A DNA stretch of 64,000 nucleotides from Chaetorhynchus papuensis (GCA_013396525.1 VWYX01001165.1:67465-131464); one strand, 5' to 3'. Counted from the stretch's first letter, positions 13,168 to 24,544 are shown. Made by a program: numbers and translations. Notes: generated from the letters alone by a model not told the origin.

Positions 13168-13297
13168 GAGCCAAAGTCTGTCCCTCACCTGGTGATTTCG
13201 GGGCATATTTCCTGCTTTAAATTCTCCCTGGGGAACCAAAATCTGTCCCTTACCTGGTGATTTCAGCACAAATTCCACACTTCAAATTCTATCTATC
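13168..13297. repeat. 65-bp tandem duplication
   Basis: The segment containing 'tctgtccctcacctggtgat' at 13177 recurs at 13242 with small changes. Two diverged copies are visible, each followed by tttaaattct or ttcaaattct. Confidence 0.75.
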
Positions 13298-13315
13298 TAT
13301 ACAGGGATTTTGGAA

Positions 13316-13421
13316 GGGTTTCTATCCCATGAAAACTGGCAGGATCTGGCTGTTCCAGCTTTTCAACCCGGTTTCTATCCCATTAAAACCAGCAGGATCT
13401 GGCTCTTCCAGCTTTTCCACC
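13316..13421. repeat. 53-bp tandem duplication
   Basis: The run 'ggtttctatcccat' is followed by 'gcaggatctggct' and ttccagctttt, and the whole segment occurs twice back to back with a period of about 53. It directly follows the 65-bp duplication, so the area has expanded locally more than once. Confidence 0.8.
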
Positions 13422-13679
13422 CAAATTTGACCAAAGCAGTTGAAACCAGGTTGGGTTCCCTGCTCGTGGCTCGTCTCGGGTGACGTGACAGAGACAAGTG
13501 AGCTCAGATAAAGGGTCTGACCATGATTTTGCTCCACCCCGGGAAGTCCCAGCCTGACAAAAGACTCACCATGGATTCAAACACACCCGGGATGGTCTCA
13601 CACTTGAATTATTGATCCCATTATGGATTCCCAGAGAGTCACTGAAGCCCAGCTAAAGCTTTTCCAACGTTTTTTTACG

Positions 13680-14060
13680 TGAAGGAGCTCAAACCGAAAA
13701 GGGTCTTTGCTCCGGGGGCAGCGAAACTCCAAAACCCTGCGGAAAGTGGACGTGTGGAAGCGCTCGGAGCCCCGCGCTGCAGAATCCCGGCGTTCCCAAA
13801 GAGGGCACTGATGCTCCGCACAGCGCACGGGGACAGCCGAGAAATCCTCGGCCGGGCATAAATCTCCGCGGAGAAATCTGTCTTAGCACGTCCACCTCAG
13901 GAAAAGGGGAATTATTACACTTAATTAAAGTGTATTGACACCACATGCGGCCCCACCTCTCGCTTCGGGCTTTATTAGCGACAGCAAAGCCCGGCCAGGG
14001 GGTGGCTGGGGGCGTCTGCGGGGCTGGACGGGACCCACTGACCGCCCCCAAAAACCCTTT
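13680..14060. promoter_or_regulatory. Second CpG-dense block
   Basis: By hand count there are about 28 CpG in 370 bp, close to the number expected from base composition. It contains a perfect 12-bp palindrome, TCTCCGCGGAGA, at 13863-13874. No start site or coding exon could be assigned. Confidence 0.4.
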
Positions 14061-14610
14061 TAATAAGCCTCATTTCTGCCTCTGAGTTCCATTTTGTGGT
14101 CAATATTTCAGCTCCCTGGCCGGGTTGGCCGAGGGGATGAGCGCAGTTCTGTGTGCTGCTCGCTGCTCACGCTCCTGGGGCCGTGCATGGGGTGTCCTGC
14201 ACGTTTATCCACACAAAAAACCCCATGAAGCTGCTGCTTTTGGGGTGCTGGGTGGTGGTGGTCAGGTTTTGGGGGAGAGCTGTTTCAATAAAAGTTGTGC
14301 ACAGAATGATTTTTGTCTGTAATTGGCAAGAAATCTCAGTTGAAACAGAGAGGATTTGCTTAAATCTTGAGTTTTGTGCCCAGATTTGTCCCTCCCACTG
14401 AGGATCCCTAATTATTGGGGAAATCCTTTAGGTCCAACACGTGGAAGAAGCCTGAGGCTTTTAAAGGATGAGACTTCCTAAGGTCTGAATTTCAAAGCAG
14501 GTTTATAATCATTCCTTAGCACCTAAGTGAGAATAATCCACATTCACTGACCACGCTTATTTCACATTAAAGTGAAATTAAACCAGTCTCATTTCTTTGT
14601 TCAAACATGT
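14061..14610. other. Non-coding DNA
   Basis: No gene or known repeat is visible. Short open frames only. Confidence 0.5.
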
Positions 14611-14683
14611 GAATCATTGACCCAATTCCCCGTGCATTTGAATCCCTTATCCTGTGTTTAATTCTAGAAAAGAAGCAGCAGTT
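14611..14683. repeat. Dispersed 73-bp repeat, copy 1
   Basis: The segment from gaatcattgacccaattccc to ttctagaaaa and gcagcag matches 16031-16107 in the same orientation with scattered substitutions. It abuts a 31-bp array. The family is not recognised. Confidence 0.85.
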
Positions 14684-14800
14684 TCAAGGTTTAAATTTGG
14701 ATTTTGCAGGAGTTTCAAGGTTTAAATTCGGATTTTGCAGGAGTTTCAAGGTTTAAATTCAGTTTTTGCAGGAGTTTCAAGGTTTTAATTTGGTTTTTGC
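14676..14800. repeat. 31-bp tandem repeat, 4 copies
   Basis: The string gtttcaagg recurs at 14681, 14712, 14743 and 14774, an exact 31-bp period. The unit is gcaggagtttcaaggtttaa plus a T-rich tail. The array begins inside the end of the dispersed 73-bp repeat and ends at the 36-bp segment shared with 11.1 kb. Confidence 0.92.
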
Positions 14801-14835
14801 ACCCCCAGCTCCCGTGGCACTCAGGAGAACCTCCT
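14799..14835. repeat. 37-bp segment shared with 11093-11129
   Basis: The sequence gcacccccagctcccgtggc followed by actcaggagaacctc matches 11093-11129 with one substitution. It joins the end of the 31-bp array, so the pieces may all belong to one degraded dispersed repeat. Confidence 0.75.
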
Positions 14836-16030
14836 GTCCCCTCCTTTACCTGGTGGGAAACTCTCTCTGTAGGCTGAAAAATTTGATTATTTGTGTTCAA
14901 AATAAACTGATATTTTGTGTATAAGGGAGAAAAAAATCCATTTTTTTAATGTTTTGCAGATCTTTTCAGGATGGCAGAAAGGGAAATGTTGCCAGAACAA
15001 TAAAAGGCTGGAATTTCTGAAATGGAATTCCAGCCTTCCAGGTGAACTGGTGTGATTTATTTATTTATTTGTTTGTTTTTCAGGTGTTCATTGTCCAAGA
15101 GGAGCTTCCCAGGGCTGGAATTGGAATTATGCAAAACACCACTGAACCAGCTCCTCACAGCCTGGCTGGGAATGTAAAACTGTTTAATTCCCATTGGAAA
15201 TGATTGGAAAATCCAGAGACCGGGAGATTCCCAAGCCATGATCCCTCGTTCTTAAACAGAGGTGAGTGGATGGCTCTGATATTTTAATATTCCTGGGTCA
15301 GGGATGCTCTGGGCATGCCCTTATCGAGGTGATTCTACACAATTCACCCTCCCTGAGCTGCAGGGGAAAAAGCAAAATTCCAATATATTCAGGATTTCAA
15401 ACCCTCAGCATCCCAGGGCACGCAGAATTCAACATTTTTATTCAGTGCCTGCACAGACAGATTCGTTTGGCCGCTCATGATCCGTTCAGTGAGCCCCAAC
15501 GAGGCAGGGAAAACCCCATTTTTCATCTACGAAGAGAAAATTGGGGCATCTCAGGAGTTTTCTGGGAATTTACAACTGGTCCTGACAGGGGTTCAAATCC
15601 TCAGGAAGCGGAGTGGCCATCGGTGAGGTCACAGCTGCCCTTTGGGGGGGTGAGGTCCTGGCAGAGTTGTTCAGGGAGATAAGGGGCTGTCCAAATAAAC
15701 AGCAGGGCAGGAGGAGGATCAGCCCCTTTGGAAGAGCCTCAGGCTCACTGTCACTTTTTTTTTTTTTTTTAATCCTTGGAAGAGCTGGAGGGAATTGTGT
15801 GGCCAAAATCCGTAACTGGGGAGCCGGAACAGAAAAGCCAAGGGAATTCTGCCTTTTGTCACCAGTTCAAAACCTGCTCTGGTGGAACTCCAGACTGTTG
15901 TGTTATTCAGTGGAGATTCCTAGGAATTATTTCCCACCCAACGAGGAAAATCCAGCAGAAAAAGGAAGGATTTCATGAACATCATCTTTGGAAAACACGG
16001 GGTATGTGCAGGTTGGAGCCACCCAGTTAT
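14836..16030. other. Non-coding DNA; possible spliced segment at 15084-15261
   Basis: The tract tttgtttgtttttcag ends at 15083 like a 3' splice site, and AGAG|GTGAGT at 15258-15267 resembles a 5' splice site. The 178 bp between them has stops in all three plus frames, so at most a non-coding or terminal exon would fit. A T run lies at about 15757-15770. No other gene signal is visible. Confidence 0.2.
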
Positions 16031-16107
16031 TGAATTATTGACCCAATTCCCAGTGCATTTAAATCCCTGGTCCTGTGTTTAATTCTAGAAAAGGAGCAGG
16101 AGTTTTG
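16031..16107. repeat. Dispersed 73-bp repeat, copy 2
   Basis: Same-orientation copy of 14611-14683, sharing ttgacccaattcc, gtgcattt and 'tcctgtgtttaattctagaa'. Here the 31-bp array is missing and the sequence continues with agttttgaggtgtgac. Confidence 0.85.
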
Positions 16108-16137
16108 AGGTGTGACTGAAATTAAGGGATCACCGGG

Positions 16138-16171
16138 GGGTTGGTGCTCTGCAGAACGGGGGCACCAACCC
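16138..16171. other. Perfect 10-bp hairpin
   Basis: GGGTTGGTGC at 16138-16147 pairs with GCACCAACCC at 16162-16171 across a 14-nt loop. It is followed by gttcaaatccc, which resembles a pol III B box, but no A box or cloverleaf is present. It may be a fold in an unrecognised repeat. Confidence 0.6.
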
Positions 16172-19100
16172 TGAGGAGTTCAAATCCCACCAGGACTCTC
16201 CAAACCCCCACGGGGCACCTTGAGGCCACAGCCCGAGGATGGGAAGCGACCCCACAGTGCTGGGTACCGACCCCATCACCAGGAGGGAGGAGATGTCAAG
16301 CCTTCACCTGTTAGATCAGGAAAAAATCAGCTTTTGGGGGATGAGAAATCTGGAATTCTCAGTCCCACCAGCAGTGCAGGGGAAGGCAGGGACATCCACG
16401 CAGGGCACGAATGCAGGGCAGGAAAACAGGAGCAGGAAAAAGGGAGCTGAGCCCCCTCTGTGTGTCCCTACAAGCACATCCAGGAGCTTGAGTTCCCTGG
16501 ATAATGATTCCCTCGGGAATTATTGAGAAATCCTGACGCAAACAACAACTCTGCCATCTTCTCTCTTTATTTTTTTTAAGAAAATGGAAGAGATGAGCGA
16601 GAGGCCGAGCCCGTCTTGCGCTCTTTGAAATTCCCCGTGGTACAAACAAGTCCTGAGGACTCGAACCACTTAAAAACCCCTGAAACTGCAAACCTGTCCT
16701 TAGTGGTTTGGGGAGAGCAGAGCCTTCCACCGTCTCTTCATACCCTGCAGGCTCTGCTTGCTAAAATATCACCCTGGGCACGCTATTTTTGACCCTCAGT
16801 CTGGAGCAGAGCAGCAGACGGGCACTGCCGATGGTTATCTGAGGTCGAAAATCCCGAAAATATTGTAAAAGTGTGTAAATCCGAGGAACCTGGACAAATT
16901 CCAGCAGCAGTAATCCCTTCTCCCAATATTCCTGCTGCTGTTTCAATTGGAAAACCATCCTGGAGCCCTGTTGCAGCTTCGCTGTGTGCAAAGCCCAACG
17001 TTTGGCTGCTCTTCTCTCGGAATAATTTGGAATTTGTCCTGCGAGGAGCTCTGGGATGAAGAGGGCTGCGAGAAATATACGATGGTTGTCATTAATTCTG
17101 GCACCACTCAAGACCACCAGGATTTAAAATCAATTAACAGGCCTTTTCCTATTATCATTGGCATTTCGTTTGCATCCAGCCAGGCCGAGTTAAACCCTCA
17201 TAAAAGTTAAAAACAATCTATTTCTGGAGGTAGTACAGCAGCAGGGAAGGAGAGCTGGTGAATTCTCATTAGACTTTCACTGACAGGAGTTTTCTGGGAA
17301 TAAGTTCACACGTGGAAGTTTTGGATGGGGGAAAGGGTGAGATGACATCCAGTAAAGTGATTTAACCCCGCTCGCTTCACACCCTCAGCTCATCGTGTTT
17401 TTCCCTTCGGGTTATCATGAAAATACATCAGAACAAAGTCTGGTCTGAGCTTAAAATACTCCAAGGCAGAGCCTGAATCCTCTCTGGGTTTGGCTCGTGG
17501 CAGCCAAGGCGAGGTTGGGTTTCTGTAGCTGTTCCCAGGTCTCTGTCAGCAGAGGGGATTTTATTCTTTTCCATGGCTCCATGTTCAGCTTTGTCAGCAG
17601 CCAGGACAGGACAGGATTAATGTTTGGGGCAGCAGCTTCCTGAAGGGATGGAGCATCCCCAGCTCTGCCTCGGAGGACTCTGGAATTTGCATCAGCCCCA
17701 AATTCAGCTCCCTGGTCCGTGGGAAGTTTTAGGAAAACTCTGTGTTGCGTGGGAGAAGCATCCAAGTCACCTGGAAACCTCCACTGATTCAGGGAGAAAG
17801 CTGAGAAAAAAAGCTTTATCTGCGCTCTGACGCTCAGCATTTCTGAAATAAACCTCAAATAAACCAAAGTAAATCCATTTCCCAACCCAAAATGATAATT
17901 AATCCAAGGAATACCACTAATAACAGTTCACAGCAGAGCTTTGGGAGCTCTTTTCTTATCTCCAAGCACACAATCAGCACCTGACCGGGGCAGGATCCGC
18001 ACATTTCCTATTGCAAGGCAACAAGGAGCGGCTGGAAGCAGCTGGAAATAATTCAGGAGCACAGTGCAGTGAAAAGGAGTTTAAAAACCACACGGCCTCG
18101 ACGATATTTTCACAGTGCTCCAAGCAATTTACTTCCACCAGTTCAATGGTTTCGAGGCTCTCCAGCTCCCAATTACACCCCCAGCACCAATGCCAGCAGT
18201 GGGAAAAGTCAGAGCATCAGGCCAGGGGAGCAACAGCCAAAGGCCTCGAGGAAAGGGCGGGAGATTTAGGAATGGGGCATCAACCCAAATCCCGTCCTCT
18301 CTGTCAGTGCCTCCCTCAGATGCGTCTCATTACAGAAAATAATTTGCATTTTCTGCCAATATTGCAAAGCCCACCCAGCCCATGGGATCCCTGCCCGTGC
18401 TCCCCACCTTGCCAGGGTCCAGAGCAGGGACCCATTTGTGCCATAAATTACAATTCCATACGGATTACCCAGGCAAAACTGGGATTGTGAGGAGTCCGTG
18501 TAACTCTTGACCCAGGTAACGCTTTTCTCACCATGAAAATGGATCCCAAACAGAGCAGGAGGGACTGTGCCCCTGCACTCCGGGGAATAAATAAATATTT
18601 GATTTGATTTGTGCCTTATGTCCCTCTGGGCAATGCCTCAGGGAGCAGGACACGTTCTGTTTGTGTTCACTGCCCAAATGGCCGCTGAGGGTGGTGGTGC
18701 CTTTTCCTGGTCTTAAAATCAAGAGTCAAACACGGTTAGAAGGGAAAAAGGGATTTTACTTTGGGATTTATTTTAAGGATCCTCAGGTGCACCACGGCCA
18801 GGTGGAATGCACCTCCATGCACCCCGCAGTGCACACCCCCAATCCATCGGGTACATCATTAGAGGTGTTACTAATTAGCACATCTATCAAAGATTCCCTA
18901 ATGAGAGGCTCGAATGAGCCCCCCCTCCCCAAGGAACCTTCCCCTGGATGGTTCTGTCTCAGTTTCCAAAATGTGTTCTGGAGAGGACCTTGGGCTCTGG
19001 GCACACTGATCCCTCACCATGAAGCTTCTCAAATGTTCAGTCTCCCAGCTTGACAAACAAGTCCAAGAATTTGGGCAAAAATCACCAAAAATACAGAAAT

Positions 19101-19973
19101 TGTCAAAAGGTATAACAGGGGTGTAAAAGAAAAGACAAAAATCATCCTGGCATCAGTGGGATGATCAGCTACAATGAGCATTTTCCTCATCCTTGGACTG
19201 AAAGTGAAGGAGAAATGAGGGATTTGGGCAGAGTGAAGGTTACCCAAAACTCAAGTTGTTGTTCTGGAGTGATTTTGGGCTCAATGAACTTTGCAATTCC
19301 AGTGGGAGCATGGAAGGAAAACTCAGAGGTGATAAACAAGTAAAAGGCAAAAAGCAAACGAAGAATTTTGGCCTGCAGGTGTTATCAGCCCTGGAAATCT
19401 GGAGATTTTTCAGGGGTCTGAGCACATCTCAACTTGAGACACTTGAAAATTAAAGAGATATGTAGAGTTGTGTATCTAGAATTTGTAATATGTTTAAAAA
19501 AAAATAGAGTCCCCATCTAAAACTTTTTGTGAAAGTCCCACAGAAGTTCAGGAATTGTTGGAAGGATTGGATGGGGACAGGAAGAGCCCCAAAAGTGCAG
19601 AACCTCAGGAGAGACTGAATTGGGTCAAAAATCCAACAACAGAGACGGGAAATAATTCCCCAAGAGGGACACGAGAACAGGACCTTGGAAAGAAAATACG
19701 GGAACATTTTATCTCGAGGGGAGAAGGAAAATCTGGAGAGCCTGGGGAGGCAGATGGAGATTCGGAGAATAAAATGGTTTTGCTATAAAAATGTACCTCA
19801 CGTAATGACTGCAGAAATTACCAAGTGAGAAAATGAGCAAAAGGCCAGCTCGGAGTGAAAAGAGAGCCTGGCTGCTCTGAATAAATGTTTTTTAAAAATG
19901 AATGAGTGAAGCCTTGCAAAGCTGGGGGAGAGGGGAGGGAGGAAAACTAAGAAGTGTTTAAAGTAAATTTATC
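16172..19973. other. Unique non-coding DNA
   Basis: No supportable gene is visible. The largest open frames are 144 codons (17451-17885, minus), 159 codons (18011-18490, plus) and 149 codons (18604-19053, plus); none has a recognisable domain. An octamer ATTTGCAT lies at 18352-18359. Confidence 0.5.
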
Positions 19974-20241
19974 TATGAATGGATCAAGAGAGAAAATCGG
20001 AGCAGAGCACTTGCAGACAGAGCTGTCTTAATTTTAATCATCTCCAAAAGGTCAAACACTTTCTGTCTCAGTGATTTATCCATGTCCCAAAGTAAAAATG
20101 CAGATTTTCTCTCCTCAAGGAAGAGAGGAGTTTCTCTCATCCTTCGAAGAGACCTGAAAAATGGAAATTTTAATCAGGGTCCAATGGAAGGAGAATCATG
20201 AAACCTCCCTGAATTTCTAATCTGGAATTGGTGAACATCAC
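19974..20241. repeat. 265-bp duplicated element, copy A
   Basis: About 95% identical to 24282-24544 in the same orientation: roughly 12 substitutions, a 4-bp indel near the left end and a 1-bp indel. Both copies run from tatgaat to 'ctggaattggtgaacatcac', beyond which similarity stops abruptly. There is no resemblance to CR1. It may be a young interspersed family or a local duplication. Confidence 0.93.
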
Positions 20242-21716
20242 AAAGATCCTGCCAAACCCAAATATTTTGTTGTCCCTTCTTGTCGAGAGGGTTTTTTGGT
20301 TTTCTTTTTGAACTAATAACACTTTGGCAAGGCATAACAGAGATTTGGAAATCTCCAAAACCCACAAAGGATGCACTCCTTGGAATATGGAACGTTCTGA
20401 AAGCGAAGTTGGGCAACGTAGAGCATTATAAAAGTCGAGAAATGAAAAGGGGGAAGCTAAAAAAGTCATCAGAAGGTTTGAAACTTGGGAAAGAAAAAGT
20501 CCCCAGCAGAAAATTTAAGGTGTTGGATTTCTGTAATTTGCCGAGCAGAAGCTCAAGGCTTGGTTCTGTCACAATAATGTCGGGCTCTGAAACTCAGAGT
20601 GAGGTGGATGAAGGCTGAAATCGGTGGCAGATTCCTGATTTGTCATTTTAACCAGAGCAGAGAGATTAAAGCCGGTGCAGGTGAGGCCACTTGTGCTGCC
20701 GTGGCACACGAAGGGAACGAAATATCCCCTAAAGGAAGCTTTTTAGTCCACTGGAGAAAGGCATAAACCAACTAATTAAAGCCAAAAAGAAGCTAAAAAT
20801 GGAAAAAAATTACTTTTTCAATGGATTCTCCCACCCTGATCTAATTTAAGCCCCGTCTCAGCCCATGGATGTTGGCTAAACCCAACTCATTGGCCTCGTT
20901 ACAGGCCCCGGGGTGTGAAATTCCGTGGCTTCCACACCGAGGTGAGGAGATTCCCTCTCCCAACACAACAACCGTGGCTCCCCCGGGGCTGGGAGTGGCA
21001 CAAAATAAACACAACTGCACATCCCAGGGAATGGGGATCCACAGGAAAAGCAGGCAGCAGGGCCAGGCCCCCCTCAGTGCCCCGGGCCTGGCAGGAACCG
21101 CCACCCTCCCGGGGTATTTTGTTATTTTGGACAGCGGGAAAGAGCCACAGACACGGCTTAAAAACGAAAAAGGTCGACAAAATATATTAGGCTGAGGTCA
21201 AATTTCATTGGATCATTGCTTGATTATAGAGTGTCCCATCTCCAGCTTCACTTTGGAAACCGCTTTTTAGTGTTTTCGAGAAGCTGCAATTATTTTTGCA
21301 GGGTTTGGAAAGGAGTGCTCCGTGGGATTTTGGGATTTTTCAACGCTGCCTCAGACAGTTCTGGTTTAAAATAAAACCTGGGCAGACTCTGAGCCGGAGG
21401 TGCCTGGGCTGGGCCAGCTCAGGGGGATCAGGGCACAGGTTTGGGTGGATTTACTGGGAATTTGGCTCATTCCCAAAAGCATCAGGATGCGAAGAAAACA
21501 AAGAGGAGGAATTGGAAGTTGGGACTGACTTCAGCAAGGAATGGAGAGTGGGGGAAGCACCTTCAGTGCTGGAGGTGCCAGATGGAAAATAACAAATAGA
21601 AACCCAAAAGATAATTAGGGAAATACAAAATAAAACAAGTCTGGGGCTGATTTTAGCACCAAAGCCTGCAGGGGGTTGATGTCAGGACCAAAGTCTTCCA
21701 CCTCATCGTGGTCTGA
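20242..21716. other. Unique non-coding DNA
   Basis: No gene is recognised. Several overlapping frames of 80-112 codons occur on both strands between 20.2 and 21.2 kb without motifs. Confidence 0.5.
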
Positions 21717-21914
21717 CAACAGCAACCACCAAACAAACAAAGAAAAAGAACAAAAAAACCCTCAGCCCAAAACAAACTAACCAAAAAAGCCCACAAAAAC
21801 CAAAACCCCAAAACCAAACCGAAGCAAAAACTCAAAATAAAAAAAAACCAACCGAACAAAAATACCCAAACCAAACCCAAGCAAACCAAAAACCCAACCC
21901 CAAAAAAAACCCCA
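21717..21914. repeat. A/C-rich low-complexity tract
   Basis: The tract is about 200 bp of runs such as caaaccaaaaccc with very few T and few G, giving extreme strand asymmetry. No fixed period is evident. The minus-strand open frames over it are Phe/Leu/Trp/Gly-rich artefacts. Confidence 0.85.
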
Positions 21915-22301
21915 GATCCAGGATGCCCCTACAAGGCTGAATTTTACTTTGTGTGGCACAAAATGCCCTGAGCAGAGGAGAGGGCCCATCCCAAGGAAAT
22001 TTTGGAAGCTCTGCTTTTGGAGATCCACACTGCAGAGCAATGAAGTTCTTTTGTAATTAGAAAATTAAGAAATTCCAGCAGAGGGGCTCTTAATTGTCCA
22101 TCAGTGGCACCCACAACTGATCATCCTAAATTTTCTCTTATTTCTGTATTTTATACACTTCAATTAAGTGTGTGCAGAGGGAGCTTAGTCCATTTTTAGG
22201 ACTGGTTTTAGCTGGGTTTACCGGGAAAACAAACAAAAGAAGTTCGAAACCACGGACAATTCCCAGGTTTTATTTCCCTTTCTGAGGAAAACTGGAATTT
22301 C

Positions 22302-22987
22302 CTGGGCTCCCAAAAAAGCAATAATGGCAATTTTTAACCAATTTTATTCAGGACTGGGCTCCCAAAAAGGCAATCATGGCAATTTTTAACCAATTTTACT
22401 CAGGGCTGGGCTCCCAAAAAAGCAATAATGGCAATTTTTAACCAATTTTACTCAGGACTGGGCTCCCAAAAAAGCAATCATGGCAACTTTTTACCAATTT
22501 TACTCAGGACCGGGCTCCCAAACACGCAAAAATAGCAATTTTTAACCAATTTTATGCCGGACCGGGCTCCCAAAAAAGCAAAAATAGCAATTTTTAACCA
22601 ATTTTATTCCGGACTGGGCTCCTGAACAAGCAAAAATGGCAATTTTTAACCAATTTTACTCAGGACTGGGCTCCCGAACAAGCAAAAATGGCAATTTTTA
22701 ACCAATTTTACTCAGGACTGGGCTCCCAAAAAAGCAATAATGGCAATTTTTAACCAATTTTACTCAGGACTGGGCGCCCAAAAAAGCAATAATGGCAATT
22801 TTTAACCAATTTTATTCCGGACTGGGCTCCTGAACAAGCAAAAATGGCAATTTTTAACCAATTTTACTCAGGACCGGGCTCCCAAACAAGCAAAAATAGC
22901 AATTTTTAACCAATTTTATTCCGGACTGGGCTCCCAAAATAGCAATAATGGCAGTTTTTAACCAATTTTATTCCGGACTGGGCTCCC
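22302..22987. repeat. 52-bp minisatellite, 13 full copies
   Basis: The anchor ggg(c/t)tccc recurs at 22304, 22356, 22408, 22460, 22512, 22564, 22616, 22668, 22720, 22772, 22824, 22876, 22928 and 22980: exactly 52 bp each time, with no indel. The unit carries 'gcaatttttaaccaatttta'. Units at 22408 and 22720 are identical. Variants ttactcagga and ttattccgga, and ccaaaa against tgaaca, are shuffled between units. The period is not a multiple of three, so it is not coding. Confidence 0.97.
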
Positions 22988-23754
22988 TCTGAGCACTTTT
23001 TGGCTGTGGTCAGCTCTCATTCCATGGGTTGGGCTCTGCAGCAGCTCCTGCCTTCCTTCCCATCCATCCGGAGCATTCCCAGTCCAGCTCTCCCAGGAAA
23101 GAGCCCCCACCCTGTCCTCAGCAAGGTTCATCCCCCGCACGGCTCAATGGATTTAGGAACGAACCCAGCCCCGAGGTGGGGTCTGCCAGGGATGGCAGAG
23201 CAGCCAGAATCTTTGCTCCTCTATTTTTGGTTGTTTTCTCTAAAAAAAGCTTCTTCTCAATCCCGAGCGAAGAAGCGGCTCCACCGACCCCGCGTGCGCT
23301 AACGGGGTGAAAAACGCATTTCTTCCTTTATAATTACAGGATCTGAGCTGCGGCACCAGGAGTTTCAGATCCGCTTCATAAAAAGAAGCAGCTCGTTCTA
23401 TTCAGGGAAAATTCCCCCCCACGCACTTTCCCCCCCACCTCCCAGGATAGACATGAAAACCCCTTTGAAAAATGATTTTTTTTTTTTCCCCCCCTAATTC
23501 TGGTTTCTTTCCCGGGTGTAAGAATGTAATTACATCTTGCGTTGGACAAGCCAAATATTTGATGTCATATTAATGTGTTTTCTCTCCAGCTGCTGGGAAA
23601 TGTGGCTTCTCCAGCAGATGCAGAAGGTTTTTAAGAGCTGGGCAAGCCCAAGATTTATTTATGTGTTTATGGATTCGGGCGAGTGCGTGTGCAGATGGAA
23701 ATGGAAACGTGGGACACGGCAGGACACGGGGAGTGGCTTCGAAATATCCCAGGG
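22988..23754. other. Non-coding DNA
   Basis: No gene is recognised. Overlapping plus-strand frames of 93 and 100 codons at 23.0-23.3 kb show no motif. A T/C-rich run lies near 23475-23495. Confidence 0.5.
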
Positions 23755-23910
23755 TGGGGTGAGATGGGATTTTTGGGGAGAAATCCTGCCCTGGGAGGGT
23801 GGGGATGGGCTGGGATGGAATTCCCAGAGAAGCTGTGGCTGCCCCTGGATCCCTGGAAGTGCCCAAGGCCAGGTTGGAGCCACCTGGGATCATGGAAGGT
23901 GTCCCTGCTT
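23755..23910 (+). mobile_element. CR1 LINE fragment, sense
   Basis: Carries 'agaagctgtggctgcccctg', 'ccctggaagtgcccaaggcc' and aaggtgtccctgc, the usual CR1 order in sense orientation. The extreme 3' end with the terminal octamers is missing. It is close in sequence to the copy at 26500. Confidence 0.85.
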
Positions 23911-24281
23911 CCCTCTCTGCTTCACCTCAGCCCTTGCAACTCAATTTAGTCTTGATTCAAAAATCATTGAGAAAAGGAAAAATCAAGGATTTTGGCACTG
24001 ATTCCCATGATTGAGCATCCCATCCGTGTTTAGCCTGAGGAGCACTGAGCTGTGTAAATACTTTTTTGGGCTTCAGTGGCAGAAAATAATAGGGTTCAGT
24101 AAATGGATGCAAGAGAAAAAGGTTGCAATTATTCAACCAAAATATGGAACTCAGCTTGCTTAAATAAATATCCTCCTGCCCAAAGCCAGCAGGGGTTTTT
24201 TAATGCATTTTATCCCATTGCAGGGATAAAACGACAATGTAAATGCTGATAACAGGAATTAGATCTAAAAAGAGCCCTCGA
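23911..24281. other. Non-coding DNA
   Basis: AT-rich sequence between a CR1 fragment and the duplicated element. Nothing else is supportable. Confidence 0.5.
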
Positions 24282-24544
24282 TATGAATCAGGAGAGAAAA
24301 TCAGAGCAGAGCACTTGCAGACAGAGCTGTCTTAACTTTAATCATCTCAAAAGGTCAAACACTTTCTGTCTCAGTGATTTATCCATGTCCCAAAGTAAGA
24401 ATCCAGATTTTCTCTCCTCAAGGAAGAGAGGAGTTTCTCTCATCGTTCAAGGAGAGCTGAAAAATGGAAATTTTAATCGGGGTCCAAAGAAAGGAGAATC
24501 ATGAAACCTCCCTGAATTTCTAATCTGGAATTGGTGAACATCAC
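24282..24544. repeat. 265-bp duplicated element, copy B
   Basis: Direct copy of 19974-20241 about 4.3 kb downstream. Neither clear terminal inverted repeats nor target-site duplications are seen at the ends of either copy. Confidence 0.93.

Noticed and set aside
15588..15606. tRNA-like T-arm motif ggttcaaatcc
   Set aside because: No A box, acceptor stem or cloverleaf can be built upstream.
16175..16192. Second tRNA-like motif gttcaaatcccacc
   Set aside because: It follows a simple hairpin, not a D-arm and anticodon arm, so no tRNA gene fits.
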